Below, in pieces: positions 1-6,452 of a DNA stretch of 21,045 nucleotides (position 1 is its first letter; each line of letters opens with the position of its first letter). Position numbers and translations under genes: made by a program. Below the pieces are notes generated by a model. The model did not search any database. It saw only the letters and a list, made by a program, of their open reading frames with translations, and had not been told where the DNA came from. This DNA comes from Actinomycetes bacterium (lineage in GTDB: Bacteria > Actinomycetota > Acidimicrobiia > Acidimicrobiales > Bog-793). Location: NCBI GenBank assembly GCA_021823365.1, contig JAKAOD010000001.1, forward strand, positions 1 to 21,045, given 5' to 3'.

Positions 1-207
1 CGGCGGGGTAGCCGTGACCTTGATCACGATCAGCGCGGCCACGATGACGAGCACGAGCGCCGCGGTTCCCCAGGTGAGGAGCGAGGTGGCGGGTCTGCGG
101 GTCGCGGCCCCGAGGTCGGGCGGCGCTGCGACCTCGTCGGACGGCGCCGCGCCTGGCACAGGCCCCTCGGCTCGGGCCGGCTCGGCGTCCCCGGTCTGGT
201 CTGTCAT
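1..207 (-). CDS. Membrane-anchored protein, probable second DUF929-like protein (partial, N-terminus only)
   Basis: Only the first 69 codons lie in the window; the gene continues past base 1. The ATG is at 205-207. The product begins MTDQTGDAEPARAEG, has an acidic Pro/Ala-rich cytoplasmic stretch of about 40 residues, then one membrane helix at about residues 43-63 (LLTWGTAALVLVIVAALIVI), followed by KVTATPP at the break. The layout, a disordered N-terminus then one helix then a Thr/Pro stalk, matches the full DUF929 protein two genes upstream (885-2030), so a paralogue with an extracytoplasmic thioredoxin-like domain is the best guess. The catalytic domain is outside the window, so this cannot be confirmed. 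It starts 28 nt after the VKOR stop, in the same direction, and is probably co-transcribed. I see no strong Shine-Dalgarno sequence. Confidence 0.6.
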   Translation of the reverse strand, partial: MTDQTGDAEPARAEGPVPGAAPSDEVAAPPDLGAATRRPATSLLTWGTAALVLVIVAALIVIKVTATPP

Positions 208-235
208 GTACGGCGTGACGCCCGGAGCGCGCCGG

Positions 236-877
236 TCAGCGTGTCCACCCGTGGGGCGCGGCTGTCGGTGTCCCGCCCCGACCGATCATCTGGGGAATGG
301 TCGTGACCATGAGCACGAAGAGGAGGAACGTGATCGCGTGCACCGACGTGCACCACAGGCAGATGTTCTTGATGATCAGCAGCTCGGCCGCCACGAGGTA
401 CAAGACGAAGCACATCCCGACGACCGTCGCCGCCAGACGCAGCGCGTGGACGCGCCGATCGGTGGATCGCCATGCGACGGGGAGGTTCAGCGCGACCATC
501 GCCGCGAAGAAGAGGAGGCCCCACACGGCGACAGGCACCCCGAGGAAGACGGACTGCGCGCTCGTGGTGACCTTCTCGCAATTCACGATCCCGGAGTCCG
601 AGCAGGCGAGCGGCGTGTGCGAGAAGTGGGCGACGGTGAGGTACGTCGACACGCCGAGCCCGCCGATCGAGAGCAGGAGCGCGGCGACCGGCCGCCAGCG
701 CGCGGCTTCGGTCACCTCGCGCTCTTCCGGCGGTTGGGTGCGCAGGTAGGCGACCGCGCGGGAGAAGGCGCCCGGCGGCTGGTCCTGGCGCGCACGGGCG
801 GCCTGCGACTGCAGGTGGGCGCGCTCACGCCGCGTGGTGCGTGCCGGCGGCCTCCGTCCCGTGCGCGTGCTGCTCAT
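236..877 (-). CDS. Vitamin K epoxide reductase (VKOR) family disulfide-forming membrane protein
   Basis: A 213-residue integral membrane protein. Bacterial VKOR homologues use a quinone to re-oxidise a DsbA-like or thioredoxin-like partner outside the membrane. The four expected cysteines are present: the loop pair Cys92 and Cys100 (in ACSDSGIVNCEKV), and the quinone-side CLWC motif at 173-176. A conserved Ser/Thr follows the loop (TTS, 104-106). Membrane helices lie at about 63-83, 112-131, 147-167 and 179-195. The basic N-terminal 60 residues are an extension beyond the core and should be cytoplasmic. The ATG is 7 nt after the stop of the DUF929 gene, which implies translational coupling, and the neighbour supplies a CPYC thioredoxin-like domain as the likely redox partner. 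There is no fused Trx domain, unlike many cyanobacterial VKORs. Confidence 0.92.
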   Translation of the reverse strand: MSSTRTGRRPPARTTRRERAHLQSQAARARQDQPPGAFSRAVAYLRTQPPEEREVTEAARWRPVAALLLSIGGLGVSTYLTVAHFSHTPLACSDSGIVNCEKVTTSAQSVFLGVPVAVWGLLFFAAMVALNLPVAWRSTDRRVHALRLAATVVGMCFVLYLVAAELLIIKNICLWCTSVHAITFLLFVLMVTTIPQMIGRGGTPTAAPHGWTR

Positions 878-884
878 GACCCGA

Positions 885-2030
885 TCAGACCGAGATCTTG
901 AGGGTCTTCGCCGCAGCCTTGACGCCCGAGCTGGTGCACACCGAGCCGGGCTTCCCGCCGTCGATGGAGCAGACGGCCGCCGACATGTAGTTGGCGGTGC
1001 CGAGGATCAGCTTCGTGATGGGATTGCTCGGGTCCTTCAGGCCGGCCGCGATTGTTGTGCGCGAGAGTGTCTGCAGCGGCTGGGGGTTGTACGTCGCCCC
1101 CGGGAAGATGACCTTGTTCCCCCAGTCGGAGAAGGGAATTGTGCCCGACCGTGTTCCCGAGCTGGTGTCGTACTTCTTGATGAGGGAGAGCTCCTGCTTC
1201 GTCAGCTTGTGCAGCTGCGGGTGCGAGCCTGTCGGCTTGTCCTGGCCGTAGAACTCGACGAGCTTGGCGGCGACGTAGGGGCTCTTGTACGTCGCTGTGT
1301 TGAACTCGAACGTCTGGGTCTTCGGGTAGACGTCGACTGGCGATGACTGCATGGTTCTCAGGCCGCTGAACGTCCCGAAGCGCGAGAGCGCCGTGATGAT
1401 CGCCCATCGCTCCGCGGCGCAGTAGGGGCAGAACTCTCCGAGCAGCGCGAAGATCTCGGGCTTACCGCCGAGCGTGAGGGGCTTCTGGGACGGGTCGACG
1501 ACCGGGGGGGTGATGGCTGTGGTCCCCACACCGACCTTGTCGTACGCCGACGCCGGCACGTGGGTGATCTCGGCCAGCACCGTCGCGGAGACGGGCCGGG
1601 GCGGGTAGTAAAGGCCCGTCGACGGGGTCGTCGACGTCTGGCTCACGACCACGATCACCGCGACGATCGCGATCACGAGGGCGATCGCGCCCCAGATGAA
1701 CAGGCCCGTACGGGACCGCCCCGCCCTCCCTGGCCGGCGAGCCGGCGGTCGGCGGGTGCCGGCTCGCCGGTCGCCCGGTCGCCCGGCCTGGCGCGGCGAG
1801 GGGCCTCGGCCCGAGGGTGGCCGCTGCCCCGGACGCTCCTGGGCCCGTCCGCCCTGGCCTCCCTGGCGCGGCGAGCGCCCCCGGCCCGAGCCGCGGTCTC
1901 GGTTCTGGGGGCGACTCTCCCGGCCGACGCTTCTGGCCGCCTCCTTGCCGCTCACCGGCCGGCTGTGCTGTCGGCTGCGCTCCTTGTCGGCAGCCCTGCG
2001 CTCGGGGTTGTCACTTGGACTGTCCGCCAT
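885..2030 (-). CDS. DUF929 family membrane-anchored thioredoxin-like protein (CPYC)
   Basis: 381 residues from ATG 2028-2030. This start is chosen because AAGGAA lies 10 nt upstream (2041-2046) and the reading frame before it has no conserved features. Residues 1-107 are extremely Arg/Gly/Pro/Gln-rich and low-complexity, with an imperfect repeat ([12 protein letters not shown], then [12 protein letters not shown]). A membrane helix follows at about 109-130, then a Thr/Pro stalk and a globular extracytoplasmic domain. That domain holds [11 protein letters not shown] (CPYC at 201-204), a thioredoxin/DsbA-type active site, and a second cysteine pair, Cys354 and Cys365, near the C-terminus. DUF929 proteins have no settled function. 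With VKOR immediately downstream, the likely role is a DsbA-like oxidant recharged by VKOR. That role is inference; the family assignment and the CPYC motif are solid. Confidence 0.85.
   Translation of the reverse strand: MADSPSDNPERRAADKERSRQHSRPVSGKEAARSVGRESRPQNRDRGSGRGRSPRQGGQGGRAQERPGQRPPSGRGPSPRQAGRPGDRRAGTRRPPARRPGRAGRSRTGLFIWGAIALVIAIVAVIVVVSQTSTTPSTGLYYPPRPVSATVLAEITHVPASAYDKVGVGTTAITPPVVDPSQKPLTLGGKPEIFALLGEFCPYCAAERWAIITALSRFGTFSGLRTMQSSPVDVYPKTQTFEFNTATYKSPYVAAKLVEFYGQDKPTGSHPQLHKLTKQELSLIKKYDTSSGTRSGTIPFSDWGNKVIFPGATYNPQPLQTLSRTTIAAGLKDPSNPITKLILGTANYMSAAVCSIDGGKPGSVCTSSGVKAAAKTLKISV
1734..1770 (-). repeat. Perfect 13-bp inverted repeat inside the DUF929 gene
   Basis: Arms 1734-1746 (CCGGCGAGCCGGC) and 1758-1770 (GCCGGCTCGCCGG) are exact reverse complements separated by 11 nt. 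In the minus-strand mRNA this is a very stable hairpin in the codons just before the membrane helix, within the Arg/Pro-rich tail. It may follow from the repetitive RRAG...PPARR coding sequence. Confidence 0.85.
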
Positions 2031-2132
2031 TGCGTTGGGGTTCCTTGATGTCGAGAGGTGTGAGATCGCGGGTCGTGAGCAGGACGACCGGTCCCCTCCC
2101 ACTCGGCGCCACGCACGGGACTCCGCGGCGGA

Positions 2133-2138
2133 AGCCTA
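2133..2138 (-). promoter_or_regulatory. Possible -10 element (TAGGCT) for the DUF929-VKOR operon
   Basis: On the minus strand the hexamer TAGGCT fits TANNNT and is the same hexamer seen 6-8 nt before nadE and mrp. Here it would give a leader of roughly 95 nt before the ATG at 2030. I see no convincing -35. The call rests on recurrence of the hexamer. Confidence 0.3.
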
Positions 2139-2235
2139 GACCAGGGTCGGAGGTGAGCGGGTTCGGGCGGGCGGGGCAGGCGACGCACGAGAGTGCTCCA
2201 GCGCGCCCACGCGGGGAGCACGGAGGGGGCGGCGG

Positions 2236-2241
2236 TATCCT
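2236..2241 (+). promoter_or_regulatory. Possible -10 element (TATCCT), leaderless start of the NUDIX gene
   Basis: TATCCT lies 8 nt before the GTG at 2250. That spacing fits a transcript beginning at or next to the start codon, which supports choosing GTG 2250 over the GTG at 2193. No -35 is obvious. Confidence 0.4.
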
Positions 2242-2249
2242 CGACCGCT

Positions 2250-3242
2250 GTGGCAGTGCGAGGTGGCGAGACCTGGCGTCACCCCGACGTGGTGCCGCGG
2301 CCTGCGGCGACGGTGATCGTCGTGCGCGACGGTCCCCACCCGACCGCGCCGCTCGAGGTGCTGATGCTGCAACGGAACCTCCGCGCCGACTTCGTCGGCG
2401 GCGCGCACGTGTTCCCCGGTGGGGGGGTCGACCCGGGTGACGGCGGCCCGAGGACCGCGCGGCTCTGCGTCGGGCTCGGAGACGACGCGGCGAGCGCGAC
2501 GCTCGGTGTCGCGTCCGCCGGCCTTGCCTACTGGGTGGCCGCCGTGCGGGAGTGCTTCGAGGAGTCGGGCCTGCTGTTCGCGTGCCGGGCCGACGGGACG
2601 GCGATCTCGTTCGCAGATCCCGGCGTCGCCGACCGCCTCGCAGCCCAGCGCGCCGCCCTCAACGCCCGCGAGCGCTCCTTCCTGGAGATCTGCGAGTCCG
2701 AGGGGCTGTTCCTCGCCGTGGGCGCCCTGCACTACTTCGCCCACTGGATCACGCCCGAAGGCTCGTCGCGCCGTTATGACACGCGGTTCTTCGTGGCGCG
2801 AGCACCCGAGGGACAGTCGCCTGCCCACGATGTCGGAGAGATGGTCGCCGACCTGTGGGTACGCCCGTCCGACGCGCTCGAGCGCTATCGCGCAGGGGAG
2901 ATGGAGCTGATCCTCCCGACCATCGAGAACCTCCAGGCGATCGCCCACTTCCCGACGGCACAAGAGCTCCTCGACGCGGCATGCGCCGCCGTCGACATCC
3001 CGACGGTGCTGCCCCGGATGGTCGTCGTCGGCGGCGGGGTGCGGCTGCTCCTTCCTGGGGACCCCGGCTACGACGCCCCCGACGGCCTGGGGGAACCGGG
3101 GGGGAGCGTCGAGATCGACTTCGACGCGGCAGTCCGCATCGCGTCCCGAGCTGCGAGCTCGGAGCACACGCCGCGCACGCCGCGCACGAGCGCCGCACCC
3201 GTGCCAGGAAGGGCAGGAGGAGAGCGTCGGCGGCGTGGCTGA
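2250..3242 (+). CDS. NUDIX hydrolase (NUDT7/NUDT19-like)
   Basis: About 330 residues. The NUDIX fold starts at RPAATVIVVRDG (residues 17-28), followed by FPGGGVDPGD (55-64) and the core of the NUDIX box AVRECFEESGLLF (98-110; R100, E101, E104, E105 and G107 present). A long insertion separates FPGGG from the REXXEE core, typical of the NUDT19-like branch, whose known members hydrolyse CoA derivatives and other nucleoside diphosphate conjugates; the substrate here is unknown. The C-terminus from about residue 295 is Arg/Pro/Ala-rich and likely disordered. The start is uncertain: GTG 2250 has a TATCCT hexamer 8 nt upstream, while GTG 2193 would add 19 unremarkable residues; there is no ATG. The stop overlaps the next start by 8 nt, so the two products are probably translated together. 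Confidence 0.85.
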   Translation: MAVRGGETWRHPDVVPRPAATVIVVRDGPHPTAPLEVLMLQRNLRADFVGGAHVFPGGGVDPGDGGPRTARLCVGLGDDAASATLGVASAGLAYWVAAVRECFEESGLLFACRADGTAISFADPGVADRLAAQRAALNARERSFLEICESEGLFLAVGALHYFAHWITPEGSSRRYDTRFFVARAPEGQSPAHDVGEMVADLWVRPSDALERYRAGEMELILPTIENLQAIAHFPTAQELLDAACAAVDIPTVLPRMVVVGGGVRLLLPGDPGYDAPDGLGEPGGSVEIDFDAAVRIASRAASSEHTPRTPRTSAAPVPGRAGGERRRRG

Positions 3243-4143
3243 CCCCGCACCGGCGCCGGTTCCCGACACCGGCCGGGACCCCACCCCCGCGCCCGGGCGC
3301 GTGGACGTGCTCGTGCCGGGGCTCCGCAGGGTCACGGCCCCGAACCCCGGTGTCATGACCGGGCCGGGGACGAACACCTACCTGATCGGCAGCCGGGAGA
3401 TCGCGGTGGTCGATCCCGGTCCGTGCGACGGGCGCCACCTGGAGGCGGTGCTCGACGCAGCGCGCGCGTCCGGCGACCGCATCCGGTGGGTCCTCGTCAC
3501 GCACACCCACGAAGACCATGCGCCCGGAGCTGCACCCCTCGCCGCGGCGACGGGCGCGGAGATCATCGGGTTCGGGGCACGCGAGGGCTTCTCGCCCGAC
3601 GCCGCGGCGCAGGACGGCTTCGTGCTCGACGCCCCGTCGTTCCGGCTCCGCGCGCTGCACACCCCGGGCCACGCGAGCGATCATCTCTGCTGGCTTCTCG
3701 AGTCGCCGCGAGTCCTCCTCTCGGGCGACCACGTCATGGACAGGGTGACCGTCGTCGTCGCACCGCCGGACGGGGACATGGCCGAGTACCTCGAGAGCCT
3801 TCGACGTCTCCTCGAGACCGCCCCGCCCCTCGAGGCGATCGCCCCGGGGCACGGACGCCTCCTCGGCGAGCCGCAGCGGGTCGTGGAGGCGGTGATCGCG
3901 CACCGCCTCGCCCGTGAGCGGCTCGTGGCGGCGGCGCTCGACGAGGTGGGGTCGGCAACGGTCGCGGAGCTCGTGGGAGCGGTGTACGCGGACGTCGATC
4001 CTGCGCTGTACCCGATCGCGCGGCTGTCCCTCTGGGCCCACCTGCGCAAGCTCGCTCGGGAAGGCCGTGCCGAGGAGATGGCTGACGGGCCCGACCCGGG
4101 CTACCGCTCGACGTCGGCCCCCACCGGGGTCGCGCGCGCCTGA
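3235..4143 (+). CDS. Metallo-beta-lactamase-fold hydrolase, LACTB2-like
   Basis: 302 residues from GTG 3235, with AGGAGG at 3215-3220. Zinc ligands are complete: THTHEDH (H90, H92, D94, H95), HTPGH (H146), SGDH (D165) and PGHG (H206). The early motif NPGVMTGPGTNTYLIG (37-52) and the C-terminal helical, winged-helix-like tail (about 215-280, including AHLRKLAREGR) are typical of the LACTB2/beta-lactamase-like group. Human LACTB2 is an endoribonuclease; the substrate of bacterial members is mostly unknown, so antibiotic resistance should not be assumed. The first 22 residues are Pro/Ala-rich and probably disordered. The gene overlaps the NUDIX gene by 8 nt in the same direction, and its 3' end overlaps the convergent mrp gene by 43 nt. 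Confidence 0.88.
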   Translation: MADPAPAPVPDTGRDPTPAPGRVDVLVPGLRRVTAPNPGVMTGPGTNTYLIGSREIAVVDPGPCDGRHLEAVLDAARASGDRIRWVLVTHTHEDHAPGAAPLAAATGAEIIGFGAREGFSPDAAAQDGFVLDAPSFRLRALHTPGHASDHLCWLLESPRVLLSGDHVMDRVTVVVAPPDGDMAEYLESLRRLLETAPPLEAIAPGHGRLLGEPQRVVEAVIAHRLARERLVAAALDEVGSATVAELVGAVYADVDPALYPIARLSLWAHLRKLAREGRAEEMADGPDPGYRSTSAPTGVARA

Positions 4144-5393
4144 ACCGGGCCGACGAAAGTTTGGTCGACGGCGCCGGCCATCGCACCGAGGAGCCGTGCC
4201 GTGCATCCCGACGCCTCGAGAAGCGGGGCGATCTCCTCTGCGACCACGCGGGCGAGGTCACGAAAGACTTCCGCGAGCCCGCCGCGGCCGAGCGCGACGG
4301 GTTCGCCGGCATCCCCGGCTGCGGCCATGTCGCCATGGAGGGGGATCTTCCCGACGAGAGGGACGCCGAGCTCGGCGGCGAGGCGCTCGCCGCCCCCCGA
4401 GCCGAAGAGCGGGTAGGTCGTCCCGTGCTCGCAGGTGAAGCCGCTCATGTTCTCGACGACTCCCGCGACGCGCAGGTACCCGCGCCGCGCCATGTCCGCC
4501 GCGCGTGCGGCGACACGCTGCGCGGCGAGGGGCGGGGTCGTGACGACGAGCATCTCGGTGCGCGGCAGCATCCGGGCGAGCCCCATCTGGACGTCGCCGG
4601 TGCCCGGGGGAAGGTCGACGAGGAGGTAGTCGAGGTCGCCCCAGTGGGCGTCCTGGAGGAACTGCTGGACCGCGCGGTTGAGGAGGAGCCCGCGCCACAT
4701 CACCGCGCGGTCCTCTTCGGCGAGGAAGCCCATCGACAGCACGCGCAGCACCCCGTCGCCCACCCGCCGCTCCGGCGGGACCATCTTCCCGGCCCGGGCC
4801 TCGAGCCGGCCCTCCATGCCGAGGAGGCGCGGCACCGAGAAGCCGCCGATGTCCGCATCGAGCACGCCGACGGCGAGCCCGCGCCCGGCGAGCGCGGCGG
4901 CCAGGTTGACGACGACCGAGGACTTGCCGACGCCGCCCTTCCCCGAGGCGACCGCGAGGACCCGAGCCCGCGGCGGCACCGCCGTCTCCGGCGGGTGCTC
5001 GCGGACCTTGCGGCGCGCCCTCGCCATCAGCGCCGCGCGCTCGTCCGCGTCCATCTGACCGATCGACAGGTCCACCGAGCGCACCCCGGGGATCGTCCCC
5101 ACGACCCCGCGGACGTCGCGCTCGAGCTGCCCGCGAAGAGGGCAGCTCGCGATCGTGAGGGCCACCACCACGCGCACGTCACCCTCGTCGGACACCTCGA
5201 GGCTGCGGACCATGCCGAGCTCGACGATGTCGCCGCCCAGCTCCGGGTCGATCACGGCACGGAGGCGCGCCAAGACGTCCTCCTCGCCGGGAGGTCCGCC
5301 CGCAGGGAGCGTCGCTCCTGCGTCGCCGCTTCCAGAGGGTGGGGTGCGGGCGTCTCGGACGCCGCCACCCGCAGCTTGCGACCGGGCGGCCAT
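4101..5393 (-). CDS. mrp: Mrp/NBP35 family Fe-S cluster carrier ATPase
   Basis: 430 residues from ATG 5391-5393. An N-terminal MIP18/DUF59 domain (about 38-115, VLARLRAVIDPELGGDIVEL) precedes a ParA/MinD-type P-loop NTPase domain. That domain has the deviant Walker A GKGGVGKSS (151-159), DADIGGFSVPRLLG (179-192), DYLLVDLPPGTGD (255-267) and FGSGGGERLA (330-339). Mrp proteins carry Fe-S clusters to apoproteins. The usual CXXC pair of the family should fall in ENMSGFTCEHGTTYPLFG; only Cys321 is present and the second position is His/Gly, so the standard bridging-cluster site is incomplete. The gene is divergent from erpA, another Fe-S carrier, which supports the role. Its 3' end overlaps the MBL gene by 43 nt. 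A TAGGCT hexamer 8 nt before the ATG suggests a leaderless transcript. Confidence 0.93.
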   Translation of the reverse strand: MAARSQAAGGGVRDARTPPSGSGDAGATLPAGGPPGEEDVLARLRAVIDPELGGDIVELGMVRSLEVSDEGDVRVVVALTIASCPLRGQLERDVRGVVGTIPGVRSVDLSIGQMDADERAALMARARRKVREHPPETAVPPRARVLAVASGKGGVGKSSVVVNLAAALAGRGLAVGVLDADIGGFSVPRLLGMEGRLEARAGKMVPPERRVGDGVLRVLSMGFLAEEDRAVMWRGLLLNRAVQQFLQDAHWGDLDYLLVDLPPGTGDVQMGLARMLPRTEMLVVTTPPLAAQRVAARAADMARRGYLRVAGVVENMSGFTCEHGTTYPLFGSGGGERLAAELGVPLVGKIPLHGDMAAAGDAGEPVALGRGGLAEVFRDLARVVAEEIAPLLEASGCTARLLGAMAGAVDQTFVGPVQARATPVGADVER

Positions 5394-5401
5394 GCGACGG
5401 A

Positions 5402-5407
5402 GCCTAC
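5402..5407 (-). promoter_or_regulatory. Possible -10 element (TAGGCT) of mrp, leaderless
   Basis: The minus strand reads TAGGCT, then 8 nt, then the mrp ATG. There is no Shine-Dalgarno sequence in the gap. The region that would hold the -35 and activator contacts is filled by the tandem repeats at 5408-5470. Confidence 0.45.
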
Positions 5408-5470
5408 CGGTCCCCACCTGGAGCACGGGTCCCACCTGGAGCACCGGTCCCCACCTGGAGCACCGGTCCG
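5408..5470. repeat. Three-copy 18-19 bp tandem repeat in the mrp/erpA divergent promoter region
   Basis: The unit is CCGGTCCCCACCTGGAGCA. Copies lie at 5408-5426 (19 bp), 5427-5444 (18 bp, variant CGGGTCCCACCTGGAGCA) and 5445-5463 (19 bp), with a 7-bp partial fourth copy at 5464-5470. The array directly abuts the putative mrp -10 and is 90 bp from the putative erpA -10. It could be a set of operator sites or a variable-number repeat. Confidence 0.9.
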
Positions 5471-5484
5471 CCCGAGGTGCTCCG
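5458..5484. repeat. Inverted repeat at the edge of the 19-bp array
   Basis: GGAGCACC (5458-5465) is complementary to GGTGCTCC (5477-5484) with an 11-nt loop. The left arm is the end of the third tandem copy. It could form a hairpin or an inverted operator together with the array. Confidence 0.6.
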
Positions 5485-5559
5485 GAGAGCCTTGCGGAAT
5501 CGTGACGCCGACGGGCGCGGGCGTGAGCGGGCGCCGGCACCGACGCGCGCGGGTACCGG

Positions 5560-5565
5560 TAACAT
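5560..5565 (+). promoter_or_regulatory. Possible -10 element (TAACAT) of erpA
   Basis: TAACAT would start transcription near 5572 and give a leader of about 30 nt that contains the strong AAGGAGG site. I see no good -35. Confidence 0.35.
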
Positions 5566-5591
5566 GGTGGCGCCGTACCCACGACCTGCCC

Positions 5592-5598
5592 AAGGAGG
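5592..5598 (+). promoter_or_regulatory. Ribosome binding site of erpA (AAGGAGG)
   Basis: AAGGAGG is 5 nt before GTG 5604 and 14 nt before ATG 5613. The spacing favours the GTG as the start. Confidence 0.8.
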
Positions 5599-5603
5599 CC
5601 ACG

Positions 5604-5972
5604 GTGACGACGATGACGACGTCGGTGAGCATCGGGAAGAAGCCCGACCCGGTCACGCTGACCGCGAGCGCGTCGGCGAAGGTCGCCCAGCTCCTCGGAG
5701 AAGAAGACGGCGCCGAGGACCTGGCGTTGCGCGTCGCGGTGAGGCCGGGCGGATGCTCGGGCTACAGCTACGAGATGTTCTTCGACTCCGAGCGGGAAGA
5801 CGACGACATCGTGCGCGAGTTCGGCGGGGTGAAGGTCGTCGTGGACCCGACGAGCGCGGAGCTGCTCACGGGCGCCACCCTCGACTATTCCGACGGGCTC
5901 CAAGGCGCCGGGTTCCACATCAGCAACCCGAACGCCACCCGCACCTGCGGGTGCGGGTCCTCCTTCAGCTGA
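5604..5972 (+). CDS. erpA: A-type iron-sulfur carrier (HesB/IscA/ErpA family)
   Basis: 122 residues from GTG 5604. A-type carriers receive Fe-S clusters and hand them to client enzymes. The three conserved cysteines are present: Cys51 in RPGGCSGYSYEMFFD and the C-terminal CGC (Cys115, Cys117) in RTCGCGSSFS. Other family features are LTASASAKVAQLL (19-31), VVVDPTSAELLTGATLDY (78-95) and GFHISNPNA (103-111). Length is slightly above the usual 107-118 because of a short N-terminal tail. The gene is divergent from mrp, so two cytoplasmic Fe-S carriers share one intergenic region, and ridA follows 11 nt after the stop. Confidence 0.94.
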   Translation: MTTMTTSVSIGKKPDPVTLTASASAKVAQLLGEEDGAEDLALRVAVRPGGCSGYSYEMFFDSEREDDDIVREFGGVKVVVDPTSAELLTGATLDYSDGLQGAGFHISNPNATRTCGCGSSFS

Positions 5973-5983
5973 TCGCAGGCGCG

Positions 5984-6382
5984 ATGAGCGCGCCCAGCGG
6001 TGAACCTGGCCGTGACGTCCGGCCTGCCGGCCCGTATCGCCCCGTGGTCCGAGCGGGCGATTGGGTGGTCACCTCGGGCCAGATCGGCGCGGTGCCCGGG
6101 CCCGACGGCACGCCGCAGCTCGTCGAAGGCGGGACCGCCGCGCAGCTCCGCCAGGTGCTCACCAACGTCTCGGGCGTCCTCGCGCAGCACGGCGCGTCGC
6201 TCGCCGACGTGGTGAAGGCGACGGTCTTCCTCGTCGACATGTCGGAGTTCGCGCTGGTCAACGAGATCTGGGCCCAGATCTGGCCCGAGCCGCGCCCTGC
6301 CCGCTCCGCGATCGGCGTCGCGGCCCTCCCGATGGGGGCCAGGGTCGAGGTCGAGGCCTGGGCCCACAGACCTGCGACCTGA
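5984..6382 (+). CDS. ridA: RidA/YjgF/YER057c/UK114 family protein (enamine/imine deaminase)
   Basis: 132 residues from ATG 5984. RidA proteins are trimeric and hydrolyse reactive enamine/imine intermediates made by PLP enzymes such as threonine dehydratase. Family features are AGPYRPVVRAGDWVVTSGQI (15-34), ASLADVVKATVFLVDM (71-86), FALVNEIWAQIWPEPRPARS (89-108) and ALPMGARVEVEAWA (114-127). The PARS arginine (Arg107), equivalent to the carboxylate-binding Arg of active RidA, is kept, as is the Glu in VEVEA. That favours true deaminase activity over the inactive Rid subgroups, although subgroup cannot be settled by eye. The 11-nt gap after erpA suggests co-transcription. RidA protects PLP enzymes, so pairing with Fe-S assembly is plausible but not proven. 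Confidence 0.9.
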   Translation: MSAPSGEPGRDVRPAGPYRPVVRAGDWVVTSGQIGAVPGPDGTPQLVEGGTAAQLRQVLTNVSGVLAQHGASLADVVKATVFLVDMSEFALVNEIWAQIWPEPRPARSAIGVAALPMGARVEVEAWAHRPAT

Positions 6383-6428
6383 GCGCACGCACGGGGTCCG
6401 GCGATCGGGACCGCGAGCGTCCGTCACC

Positions 6429-6450
6429 GCGAGCACCCGCCGGCGCTCGC
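6429..6450. terminator. Hairpin between the convergent ridA and TY-Chap genes
   Basis: GCGAGC (6429-6434) pairs with GCTCGC (6445-6450) around a 10-nt loop, in the 70-bp gap between two convergent genes. There is no T-run on either strand, so it is at best a weak or bidirectional factor-assisted terminator. Confidence 0.3.
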
Positions 6451-6452
6451 AG

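Noticed and set aside
3235..4143. Antibiotic-resistance beta-lactamase
   Set aside because: The zinc motifs are those of the whole MBL fold; the NPG...GTNTYLIG start and winged-helix-like tail fit the LACTB2 group, and there is no signal peptide.
4161..5603. Plus-strand open frame reading through mrp and joining the erpA frame
   Set aside because: The erpA family similarity starts only after the strong ribosome site at 5592-5598; the upstream part is antisense to mrp.
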